Origin: Agriotes lineatus
Lineage: Eukaryota > Arthropoda > Insecta > Coleoptera > Elateridae
Direction of reading: 5' to 3'
Assembly: GCA_940337035.1 (NCBI GenBank)
Contig: CALNHX010002279.1
Location: 1-64,000 of the forward strand
Length of the DNA stretch: 64,000 bases
Shown: one piece after another, positions 31,344 to 40,519 of the stretch
Position numbering within the stretch: the first letter of the stretch is position 1
Layout of the letters: every line of letters starts with the position of its first letter
Translations under genes and position numbers: made by a program
Notes under the pieces: generated by a model
What the model was told of the DNA's origin: nothing
What the model saw: only the letters and a program-made list of their open reading frames with translations
The model's database searches: none

Positions 31344-32157
31344 CAGTGTTGCCAACAGCCGAAAATCAGTTTCCACCAGAAGGTCAAATAAAATCTACCA
31401 GAATTCCACTAATAATAATAATATTTTTTGCCAGATTAATCTTTTATTCACAACAGCACATATAAACAAAAGTAAAAAAAAATAACATTAACATTTAAAG
31501 TATTTATTTCCTAGTTTTATTAAAAATAGGAAACAAACATTGCAACACAAACATACACTTCTACAGTTGCTGTTAAAGATGTAGATTCCCAATGATGCTG
31601 CTTTAATTCATTTTTTAAAACAAATATAAAAATTTTTATTCGTTAAAAGTCTCATCAACAAAATGCAAAGCGCAAGTGACGTAAGATTCGTGAGAGAACC
31701 CTTTTATAAGCTAGTTTTATATGTTTCCCCTAATTACGAGCAGATAATTTTAAAAAAATCCCCCATTATGTATTTGAACCACATTTTTTTCCCGCAAAAT
31801 GCTATTCTACTAATCAAAACCAGCTTTATCAGTTTCCGCTAAGCGTCAGCGTGTATGAATGAAGCTGGCCCTGCTTCAATAGTGTTAACATTGCTTTTTA
31901 GTAGAGGGCAGCACAAAAAACGTGATTATCAGATACAACGTTTACTGTAATAAAATTAAGTAGAGTGCTATATGTATTACTATTATACGCACCACCACCT
32001 TAAAATGGAAAAAATTTAAGAAAAATACCAGGAATTCGCTAAAAAATTTGTGTAATCTACCAGATTTTCTACTGTATACCAGATTGAAAATTAGTCCACT
32101 AAATACGTGATTCATTCTACCAGATTTAGTAGAAAATCTACTAAGTTGGCAACACTG
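31344..32157. mobile_element. Non-autonomous hAT element (814 bp), perfect 8-bp TSD
   Basis: Ends CAGTGTTGCCAAC (left) and GTTGGCAACACTG (right) are inverted, and both flanks carry GTGAGGGA (31336-31343 and 32158-32165). Subterminal CTACCAGA(A/T)T(T/C) motifs recur near both ends (31394-31410, 32056-32125). There is no coding capacity. The target is the hairpin tip of composite foldback copy B. Confidence 0.88.
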
Positions 32158-33144
32158 GTGAGGGAGCGTTTTAAGCCCCGCGCGTGACTAAAGAGGCTTT
32201 ACGCATGTGTATCGTACAATAGTTCTATCTACGATTAGGGTTTCCAGTCCCGGGATTCTACCACAAAAACCGAGTCCCGGGACCACAGCCAGAACAGGCG
32301 AAGTCCCGGGACCACGTCAACATGCGTGCGTATACTCGATATCAAAGAATTAGGACGGGTATTCACCGGCGTCCGGCGTACTACTCATGCCTCTTGCACA
32401 TTTTGCATTATTTGCGTTTTGCGTAGGCAGGAGAGGTATTATTTTCGGTAGGTTAAAATTAAACCTGTGTCTTGTTTCAGCCACATTTGCATATATTCTT
32501 CGATTTATGTATTTGTCTGTTTTTTTTTGTTGGATTTAGATATGTGCGAAGAAGCTGAATAATTTATATTTTTGAGTTTTAAGTGTGTTCGTTATTTGTC
32601 TGCTAAAGCGTTACGATTAGAATGAATTCCGATTCGCAACCTACCTTCCTTCTACACTAAAAAAACGATTTGAAGTCAATATGGCGACAATTTTATATAT
32701 TATTTTGTATTAGTATTATTAAAGAATAAAAGGGTAAGCGGCAAAGCCGATAATGGCCCTTACAAATTATACAAGTATGCAGAACATTGTAAATTTCGAT
32801 TTAACTAAGGTTTACTCTACAGAAAGCTGGAAACAAATAACAATGAGATAATAGGACTACTATAGTTGAGCTACACGTACTTTAACTAACATATGGAGCT
32901 GCATTCAAGTGCTCATCAAGCATATTTTTGAAAACACTTAAATTCCTTGCATTTACAACACCACTAGGTAATGCATTCCAGTGTTCCACAACCCTGTTTG
33001 AGAAAAAGAATTTGCGGGCGTTCCCATGGAAGCGATCGCGGCTCAGTTTTAGATTGTGACCTCGGAGATGGACATTGGAGTTGCGTTTGAAAAAATCTAA
33101 ATTGCACTCGTAAGAATTATTTAATATTTTAAAGACTTCAATAA

Positions 33145-33441
33145 ACTGCTCAACTACAGGTCTAAAGAGTAGCTTCAGAATGTGTAGTTCAAAACGTGAC
33201 CACCGAACTTCTGTAGATGGCGCCAAGTGGACAAGCCGCCACTGTGCTACAATGCTTGGAAATTTTGCAAAGTGGAAAATCGCCACCTTTCGCCAAAACC
33301 AAATAGCGCATGAAGGTGCTCGGGACCTTAGCAACAACTTTGCCCCCTTTCAAAATTTCGATATCTGTAGCCGTTCGAAAGTTACAGGCGATCCGGACGG
33401 ACGGACGGACAAAACGTTCGCATAAGTACGCTGAAGCTACT
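33145..33441. mobile_element. Short element with GGAC repeats and AATAA duplication
   Basis: AATAA lies on both sides (33140-33144 and 33442-33446) and the LINE frame closes perfectly if the piece is removed. Inside, AGTAGCTTCAG (33168) and CTGAAGCTACT (33431-33441) are inverted, and a (GGAC)n run lies at 33390-33410. It has the feel of the GACA/GGAC-containing hairpin-ended repeats at 5527-6287 and 53570-53890, but I could not prove kinship. There is no coding. Confidence 0.55.
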
Positions 33442-34278
33442 AATAAGATCGCCTCGCAAACGTCTGACTCTAAGGCTAGTTAAGTGTAAACGCGACAATC
33501 TTTCGGGACGAAGCCGGACAAGTCGGCGCCGCCACTTCGGCGCCGCCATATCGGTGCGGGGCCAGCTCGGCGCCGGGACAACTCGGCGCGGAGCCATCTC
33601 GGCGCCAGCCAACTCGGCGCGAGGCCATCTCGGCGCCGAATTAAAATTTGCAAACTACATTGTGCACTACGTAAGAAAATTATTATAAACAAATAATAAA
33701 TAAAGTGATCGCCAAAAAGCTGTCATCAAATAAAAAAAAAATTATTGAGAAAATCAAACACTGACGACCAGAGGTGGTTGCAAAGTGAATACAAATGAGC
33801 CAAACAAAAGTTGTCACATGACTTCCGTTATCAGTAAAATTTTACGTTTTTTTTTTTAAATAATTACGAAGCATGCATTTACTAGTCAAGATAGAGACAC
33901 ATTTTACGAAAAAAAGTTTTCTGGCCTTGAGATTGTTCAGTCAGCTAAAACTACCACACAATAAAAAATCTCATTGAAATCTTGCTTAAATTCCGAAAAA
34001 TAGCACTTTTTGGATTTACACAATTTTGAAAAACGCCATTTTCTAAGTAAAGTTTTTATTATGAAACAAAAAACTTTTTGAAAAATGTTTGTTTTTCCAT
34101 AGCCGTCTTTGTAAGTAAAATTCTTTGATATGGGACCTAAACATAAAAGATAATGTGAGAGATCAAAGTTGGCAGGGGATTTTGAAATTTGGTATAGGAA
34201 CCTAGATGTTGATTCTAAACAACGTCTCTTAATAACTTTTTGTCGTATTTGCTACATAAAAGACACGCTACTCTACAG

Positions 34279-34420
34279 TAATAGTTATTTACCTAACAAG
34301 TTCGTAATTTTCCCGAATGAACACTTTGTCTGCAGCACGACCGAAGGGAGTGCTGCATGTAGTGCGAATTCGGGAAAATTCTTCCCGAAGGAGTTACAAT
34401 GCTTTTTGTAACGAATAACT
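34279..34420. repeat. Small foldback element
   Basis: TAATAGTTATTTACCTAACA at the left faces TTGTAACGAATAACTG at the right. Inner arms TTCGTAATTTTCCCGAAT and ATTCGGGAAAATTC pair up to a tip with GCAGCACGACCGAAGGGAGT. It belongs to the set sharing the TAATAGTNATTTAC end motif. The 80-codon frame overlapping it (34169-34411) is not credible. Confidence 0.65.
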
Positions 34421-35050
34421 GAAAATATTTTAAAAAATAAAAAAGTTATTATTTAGTGTTTTACTAATTTACTGAGTTGACAACACAAATCACTAAACTT
34501 TTATATAGTATTCCAACCAGAAATTGGAAAGCTATTTAAAATCTGGCCAGCATTGAGAACAGTAAGTCACTTCGTAATTTAATTCAGAAAATTACTGTTT
34601 GATTGTCATTCAGTGACACTTCGATAATAACCTTCAAATTTGACAGATGCATTGAGAAGTTTGGAAGACATATACTCTTTTAAAGGTTTTCTATGCTACT
34701 ATACGGTTTTAAAAACTCAACTAGTACCTACTTAAACCATGCACAATGTTGCAATGCCTTAACAAAACAGTTACATGTACAATTTGCAGATGAACTGTCA
34801 TTACTTGAAAGCTGATTGACATTAGAATATTATTTACTGATTGTATGAAACCAACTTAGACATGACTTACACTTTTCATGGTGTACTAGATTTTAAATAG
34901 CTTTCCAATTTTTGGTTGGAATACTATACCTATCCTACGCACCTGTTAGTTTTTGTCGACGTTTACAGCGCCTCTGGTGTTTGCAGGCGCAATTAAACCA
35001 ACGAGGGACAATCCTCTATATAATAAAGGAGAACGATTCAGACGTGTGTC
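34421..35050. other. Interior of the foldback transposon, no gene
   Basis: AT-rich. TTCCAACCAGAAATTGGAAAGCT-like sequence near 34514 is repeated inverted near 34899-34922 (AGCTTTCCAATTTTTGGTTGGAA), so a ~410-bp inverted-repeat structure may lie here. Confidence 0.4.
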
Positions 35051-35520
35051 CCGAGGGCCCCCTTGGAGAGGGGCAGAACCCCGAGGGCCCCCTTGAGATG
35101 GGCGGAGCCCCGACGGCCGCCTTGGAGAGGGGCGAAGCCCAAGGGCCCCCTTGAAGAGGGGCGGATTCCCGAGGGCTCCCTTGGAGAAGAGCGGAGCCCC
35201 GAGGGCCCGCTTGGAAATCAGCGGAGCCCCGAGGTCCCCTTGGAGAGGGACGGAGCCCCAGAGGCCCCTTTGGAGATGGGCGGAACCCCAAGGGCCCCCT
35301 TGGAGATGGGCGGAGCCCCGAGGGTCCGCTTGGAAATGAGCGGAGCCCCGAGGGCCCCCTTGGAGAGGGGCGGAGCCCCAAGGGCCGCTTGGAGAGGGGA
35401 GAAGCCCCAAGGGCCCCTTTGGAGATGGGCGGAGCCCCGAGGTCCCTTGGAGACGGGCGGAGCCCCAGAGGCCCCTTTGGAGATGGGCGGAACCCCAAGG
35501 GCCCCCTTGGAGATGGGCCA
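35050..35520. repeat. 30-bp GC-rich minisatellite, about 16 copies
   Basis: Units of about 30 bp follow the pattern CCGAGGGCCCCCTTGGAGA followed by (T/G)GGGCGGAGCC. The period, a multiple of three, keeps several frames open on both strands, producing long spurious frames (for example 273 codons on minus, 190 on plus) with ten-residue repeats such as PLGLRPSPRG. The GC content is far above the surrounding DNA. The flanks (TCTATATAATAAAGGAG before, a CGCGCAATAGCGCGCG hairpin after, near 35563) hint at a Helitron-like carrier. Confidence 0.85.
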
Positions 35521-35851
35521 ACGTAATAGGCCTAAAAATGGTGGTAAATTGAATAGAATAGACCGCGCAATAGCGCGCGCAGCCCCGTTTATTATAAAAA
35601 TTTACAAAAAACACAATTCCCTTAGTTTTTATTGAAAAGTAAAAAACACCGCAGTGCGAGAAAAGTAACTTTCGGCGTATCAGGAATGACCGGGAAATAT
35701 GCATTTTGAAGTCATGAGTACAAAAGATAGTTTTTTGAAAACTTTCAAGGCATACTTGATTTTTCAAAACTGAGATGCTGTTAGAAATTCGCCTTTAACC
35801 ATTTACCTTTTACAAAAGTCGTTTCACCTATCCGGGGACACACTGTATATA

Positions 35852-36409
35852 CAGGGTGATTTTTAAGTTGATTCTTTCCTTTTGCCAGGATATAAAGCTA
35901 AAAAAAGTAAGCCATTTACCACTTTTGCGAAATATTAAAACTAACGGAGGTACATGGTGTTAAGTTTCAAAGTATGAACTAAAATTACTTAACGAAAATT
36001 AAACTAAACTTAATCTAACTTAAATGATCAAAATTATCAGCATTCGCTTCTACACACACATTCCGCGTATAAGAGCGATGCGGCAGCGGCATTTTGACGA
36101 CACTCCCAGTAAATAATAAACGTATTCACTCATTCATTATTTTCGTAAACATGATCCATTATTGCAGCAATAACATTAAGAAAATTACAATGGAAAACTA
36201 GTTGACAGATCATTGCTTGACAACAGAGATAAACAAAAATAAAATTGTCCAGCCGCCTTTGCGCCAAAGATTAGTTTTTAATTTGAAACTTTAACACGCT
36301 GTACCTCCGTTAGTTTTGATATTTCGGAAAAGTGGTAAATAAAAAAAATACTTATTTTTTTAGCTTTATTTCGTGGTAAATGGAAAGAATCAACTTAAAA
36401 ATCACCCTG
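35852..36409. mobile_element. Tc1/mariner-type element with >100 bp TIRs (558 bp)
   Basis: CAGGGTGATTTTTAAGTTGA at the left is inverted at the right as TCAACTTAAAAATCACCCTG, and TA flanks both ends. Similarity continues inward for about 125 bp on each side (TTTACCACTTTTGCGAAATA, AAAACTAACGGAGGTACA). There is no transposase. It sits inside the foldback transposon and so is younger than that insertion. Confidence 0.88.
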
Positions 36410-37289
36410 TATATAAATATATATATAAAAAATATTGGTAATGTTTGCATTTCAGTTTATACAGGATGACAGCTTGTCCGAAAACCTATTTAGCCCGTAT
36501 TAGATATATTGAGTGATTTTTACTTAGTTAAAAGTGGCGTTTTTCGAAGTTGTGTAAATCCAAAAAGAACAATTTTTCGGAAATTAAGCAAGATTTCCAT
36601 ACGATTTTTATTATGTGTTCGTTTTAGCTAACTCAACAATGTCAAGGCCAGAAAACAACTTTGTTTCGTAAATGTTGTCCCTATCTTGGGTAGTAAATGC
36701 ATTTTTCGTAATTATTTTTAAAAAATGTTGAATTTTACTGATAACGGAAGTCACGTGACAACTTTTGTTTGGCCCATTTGTAATCACTTTGAAATTAACT
36801 CTGGTCGTTAGTGTTTGATTTTCCAAGAAATTCTAAATATTTTTTGTCATTTGATGCCAGCTTTTTGGCGATCACTTTATTTATTATTTGTTTATAATAA
36901 TTTTCTTACGTAGTGCACACTGTAGTTTGCGAATTTATATTCGGCGCCGAGATGGCCTCGCGCCGAGTTGGCTGGCGCCGAGATGGCTCCGCGCCGAGTT
37001 GTCCCGGCGCCGAGCTGGCCCCGCGCCGAGATGGCGGCGCCGAAGTGGCGGCGCCGAAATGGCGGCGCCGAGTTGTCCTAGACCCCTTTCGGGATAACTA
37101 AGATTTCGCAAACTAAACGGAATTTTAGTCAGTCGCCTTTGTACCTTCTCTAATAGTTCAATGTCTTTTACAAGATACGGGCACCACACCGGAGCAGCAT
37201 ATTCTAACAGGGGGCGAATGTAAGTTTTATATATATTGAAGATAAAACAACTGGCGAAATGATAAGTTGGTTCCTACAAAATTATCATA

Positions 37290-37440
37290 ATCAGAGGCAG
37301 CTCGACGAAAGGATTACGCAAACACTTTGCAGTTCAAACAAAAGCAAAAGATGAACAGCGACAGACATTTTTAGTACCAGAAGAAAGCAATGAAGTTGTA
37401 GACGAGCACCAATGCAAATTATCAGCACAGAAATACTTTA
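37290..37440 (+). pseudogene. hAT transposase N-terminal scrap (BED-type zinc finger region)
   Basis: The plus strand reads RGSSTKGLRKHFAVQTKAKD, then EQRQTFLVPEESNEVVDEHQ and a stop after SAQKYFI. A GS(S)TKGLRKHF segment is typical of the zinc-finger end of hAT transposases. It lies 170 bp from the right terminal repeat of the large hAT element and is probably all that remains of that element's own gene. Confidence 0.45.
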
Positions 37441-37820
37441 TTTAACTTAAAACACTAGTTTTTCTTTGGATATTGCATTCGGAAATTTCACCTGAACACT
37501 ATTACCCTTTCGGCACCATTTTCGGGATTTTCGGGACTAGTCCCGGGACTTGAAATTTAGCTCGTAAGTCCCGAAAACACTTTTGGTCCCGGGACTTGGA
37601 AACCCTATCTACGATAGAATCTAGACAACACGGCAAATAAAAAAATACAGTAATGTAAATTAGAATTGCAAACAAACGGTTGTAATTTTACGTGGTTAAA
37701 AATTTTAAAACACGTTGCTACTGACGACGTGAACTAATGAAAATATGTTATTAAACTTTCGTTTTACAAACTTAAAACTGCCAATTAAAAGTCAATTTTA
37801 CACACTGTCGTAGATAAAAA

Positions 37821-38318
37821 TTGTAAATTTTGCCGATTTCTCGATTTATAAAAAAATCTAATGTGCCCCTCGGCACTAAAGTTCCTTTTTATCCCTCGTG
37901 GCGTATTTATATTCCACATCTGTGATAAAAAGTTAAACTTCAGTGCCTTATTATTGTTACGATTTGCGTTCTTTAATGAAATGAACTATGTAGGAATATA
38001 CTGTACTTTAGTTAGCTGTAAGCCATCTGTATAATATTTTAAGGTAAAATTCGTAGGAAAAATGTCATATTTAAATTACAACAAGCGGATGTTTAGAAAC
38101 GTGCCTTTCGTTTGGGAAGCTGGAGATATTACAATCTCACGAATAGATTAGAGTAAGTTTATGCAGGGTTTACTTCATAAACCGAAATATTGAGTGATGT
38201 ATATGACCGGTACGTGATCAGAAGAAGCAACGGTTGCAACTCGATTATAAAAATTATTTGCAGCTGGGACCAAATGCTTTTAGTAGAATTTTAATCCTTT
38301 ATAGCGGTAATTTCCAAA
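37821..38318. other. No gene seen
   Basis: AT-rich, with a weak inverted motif (AAAAAGGAACTTTAGTGCCGAG-like, near 37870-37890 and 37925-37950). No supported gene. Confidence 0.35.
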
Positions 38319-39455
38319 GGGTCCTAAGGTCACTATATCAATAAGGTACCGCCATTAGTGATTTTTTATATCTATCCTTGTCGCACAATTTTCTCCAACT
38401 GGGGATAAAAACACAATCGAAAGATCACGGCCTGCTGAAACGTTTGACAAACGTCACTGGCGTTTGTCACACAATTCAGCGTGGCGTTTGTCAAATAATC
38501 GATATAAATAAAGACCACCCTAGTACTTACATATGGAATGCATTTGAGTAACGACAGCTTTAAAATCAATGCTAAAAAATATTTTCTCTACAATTGCGGA
38601 TAGTCTACCTCAGGTGATATCGGGTAACTCATCAGCTCTAAAATCAGTTTTCTTTTAATAATATGACTTTTTTGTGTTACATATCTTTACCTATCTACAA
38701 GTAAAAGAGCAGCAAGTATGTACTTGCATTTTTCACCTCTTCCCGACTTGCACGTACACACGCAATTCCGCAACCTGTACTCTAACTCACAACAGAAAAT
38801 AGTTTATAAAAACTAGGATTATTACTAGAATACGAAATAAATATTTACCTTCATTAAAAATTAGCTTGATTTCATGTGGATAATCGCGTATTTTCGAAAT
38901 TTGAAGACAGTCCTACGATACTATTCTCGGCTCTCATTTTACCACATTTAATAACCATTTCGGCCACTAACACCTCCCCGCCTTCTTTTAGAGGTCGTTT
39001 ACTATCTTCAAGATAGTTTAAAAATGTCTATCAAAACCACCTTGTAACTCATTTCAGCTTAAAACAATTCACAAAACCCTTGCTGCACTGGTTTATTCAG
39101 CAGAATTGACAGAACTGATTCCGAATCAGGTCGATATTATTAAAAAGAACAGCGTTCTCTATACTAGCCAAATTTGCCCAATTTACGTTTCTGGAACCAA
39201 TAAAACATATTTTCAATTGCAATTTTTTTGTTGATAATAAGTGACATAACCTAACAGATTCCTGACTTTACAAGTGCCATTCGATTATATTTCCTATGGT
39301 GCCATTACACCAAAAAGAAAATCCCCAAAAACTAGTGTCTTCTCTATTGCACTTGGGAAATTTGTATTTGTTATCCTTATCTCACAATTTTCTCACATTC
39401 TCACGCAAGGAATGGAATGGCGGTACCTTATTGATATAGTGACCTTAAAGGGTCC
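38319..39455. mobile_element. Inverted-repeat element (~1.1 kb) of unknown class
   Basis: AAGGTCACTATATCAATAAG followed by GTACCGCCATT (38326-38356) is inverted at 39416-39446. Weaker matching continues inward (TATCCTTGTCGCACAATTTTCTC at left, GAGAAAATTGTGAGATAAGGATA in inverse at right), giving arms of about 80 bp. The interior has three GCGTTTGTCA repeats (38455-38495) and no recognisable protein. Exact ends and target duplication are unclear. Confidence 0.6.
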
Positions 39456-39799
39456 GAGCAAACCACATTTCACCGTGGGAAAGCCTCAAACTTTTAAAAT
39501 TCATAGAACTATTATGAACTATCTAGTCCGTGTGTACGTGCCAAAATTCCAAAATTTAGACCAGCTCTGATAGGTTATTGGGAACTTTGTAAACGCCCAC
39601 CGAGCTTTCTTGGTCAGAATGGACTTAGAATTAAGTTAGTTAATAAGAAGATGTAAATACGTAAAGTTAAGAAACAACGCTATTAAACTTAAGTGTTCTG
39701 TAAACGGCAGAAAAATAAATGCAAGTGTTTGTACTTAAGTGTTCTTATTAATCTCGCAACAGTAGCTTTGGTCTTCGTGTCCGAGTGTGTTTCAACTAA

Positions 39800-40230
39800 A
39801 AGGATTGCCAGTTACCCCGACTTTAGGTGTCTCGCAATATTATACAAATAACTATTGTCGTAGGCCATACATACTTTCAGGGGCAATATAATAAGTAGTA
39901 CGCTTATTATCGATGATTTTTGAAACGAATAATCCCAAAGCTTAAAAACGAGTCCGTAGAACGAGTTGTATTTTCTTGCATCGAAGAATCCTCGAAATGG
40001 AGACTTCAATTGGCTGCCGAGATCGTGCGATTTAACATCATTAGATTTTTTTCTTTGGGGCTACGTTAAAGATAAAGTCCACGCCAATGCTCCAGCAACG
40101 ATTCAAACACTCATTACTAACCTCAGAGTTTATACTTTGGATTAAAATAAAAATATCACCACTTTTCACAAAAATAGGTATTGTGTTTTTCTGTTAATTT
40201 AAAATGACACCTCTTGTTGAAAGACCTGAC
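39800..40230 (+). pseudogene. Mariner-like transposase fragment
   Basis: The plus strand from about 39975 reads RRIPRNGDFNWLPRSCDLTS, then LDFFLWGYVKDKVHANAPAT and IQTLITNLRV to a stop near 40143. This is the highly conserved WPPRSPDLTPLDFFLWGYVK region of Tc1/mariner (DD37E-like) transposases, including the position of the third acidic residue's neighbourhood. Upstream sequence to 39900 is recognisable only weakly and is interrupted. No terminal repeats were defined. Confidence 0.72.
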
Positions 40231-40519
40231 TAAGCGCCACGGTGTCAACCCCGAATTTACATCTTTTCAGCCTATTAGGCAAGAATTTAACTTACCTAAA
40301 CTTGAATATAGAAGGAGTGTACATTATATATTATTTTTACATAAAGAATTTGGCTTTGGCTATCGAGAGTTGAACTACATATTCCCTCACGTAGAATTCG
40401 GCAAGTGGAATTACGTCCTGCAGACAGAATTCTTCACTTGTAAGAACATGGTAGCTATGCAACGAATATTTTTCTGTTCTGACTTTCAACCTTATTTATG
40501 TCACTATCACTGTTGTTAA
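40214..40519 (+). pseudogene. Uncertain frame, possibly a LINE RT tail
   Basis: About 100 open codons, with no ATG at the start of the open stretch. The segment LTKRHGVNPEFTSFQPIRQE with FNLPKLEYRRSVHYILFLHK resembles the xLPxLEYRR...LLFLYK tail of Jockey-type reverse transcriptases. The rest (RELNYIFPHVEFGKWNYVLQ) is not recognised. No splice sites or other RT motifs lie nearby, so this is a guess. Confidence 0.3.

Larger units (their letters stand above)
33509..37085. mobile_element. Foldback (FB/Mutator-like) transposon with ~500 bp TIRs
   Basis: The 3577-bp element is flanked by CTTTCGGGA on both sides (33500-33508 and 37086-37094), a 9-bp duplication that restores the interrupted LINE. 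Its arms are long inverted repeats (about 33516-34050 against 36530-37078), still highly similar. The outer ~150 bp of each arm is an array of 14-16 bp units of the form GCGCCGAG(A/T)TGGC(N)2-3. Long inverted repeats with tandem units and a 9-bp duplication are the hallmarks of Drosophila FB-like/MULE foldbacks. The middle has no transposase; it holds a small foldback, a 30-bp minisatellite and a mariner MITE. Arginine-rich frames over the arms are repeat by-products. Confidence 0.75.
32700..37240 (-). pseudogene. CR1-like LINE RT C-terminus, split by two insertions
   Basis: The minus strand reads YIRPLLEYAAPVWCPYLVKD, IELLEKVQRRLTK and LRNLSYPER (37240-37086), then after the foldback insertion PERLSRLHLTSLRVRRLRGD followed by LI (33508-33447), then after the 297-bp insertion EVFKILNNSYECNLDFFKRN, ARKFFFSNRVVEHWNALPSG and VVNARNLSVFKNMLDEHL to the stop at 32882. 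This is the C-terminal tail of a CR1/Jockey-type RT. The 3' UTR with a CGGCAAAGCCG hairpin near 32736-32750 ends about 32700. Both insertion points can be restored by removing a duplicated target. Confidence 0.82.
32236..37607. mobile_element. Large hAT element (5372 bp), perfect 8-bp TSD
   Basis: TAGGGTTTCCAGTCCCGGGA at the left and the inverse TAGGGTTTCCAAGTCCCGGG at the right are the terminal repeats. TCTACGAT flanks both ends (32228-32235 and 37608-37615). GTCCCGGGAC-type subterminal repeats cluster at 32270-32320 and 37520-37600, as in hAT elements. Most of its length is later insertions: a LINE fragment, a foldback transposon, a 297-bp element, a mariner MITE and a minisatellite. The only transposase trace is 37290-37440. 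Confidence 0.88.
31266..37820 (+). mobile_element. Composite foldback element, copy B, split by two hAT insertions
   Basis: The host repeat survives in three pieces: 31266-31343, 32158-32235 and 37608-37820. Joined, they match copy C (63041-63363, reverse strand) almost base for base across both junctions. The left arm (TAATAGTAATTTACCATACA...GTTAAAA) pairs with TTTTAAGCCCC...GTATCGTACAATAG, forming the hairpin head, and the body runs from TCTACGATAG to GTCGTAGAT. The open frame 31225-31485 (+) lies over this repeat and the first hAT end and is not a gene. Confidence 0.75.

Noticed and set aside
31225..31485. 86-codon protein starting MADRKRQHNL
   Set aside because: It lies across the left arm of composite foldback copy B and the terminal repeat of a hAT element, both repeats found elsewhere.
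33382..33692. Arginine-rich small proteins at the foldback arms (also 36888-37189)
   Set aside because: They are translations of the GCGCCGAG tandem units and appear on both strands at both ends of the element.
34946..35767. 273-residue and 190-residue proline/glycine-rich proteins
   Set aside because: They are produced by a 30-bp repeat whose period is a multiple of three and which lacks stops in several frames on both strands.
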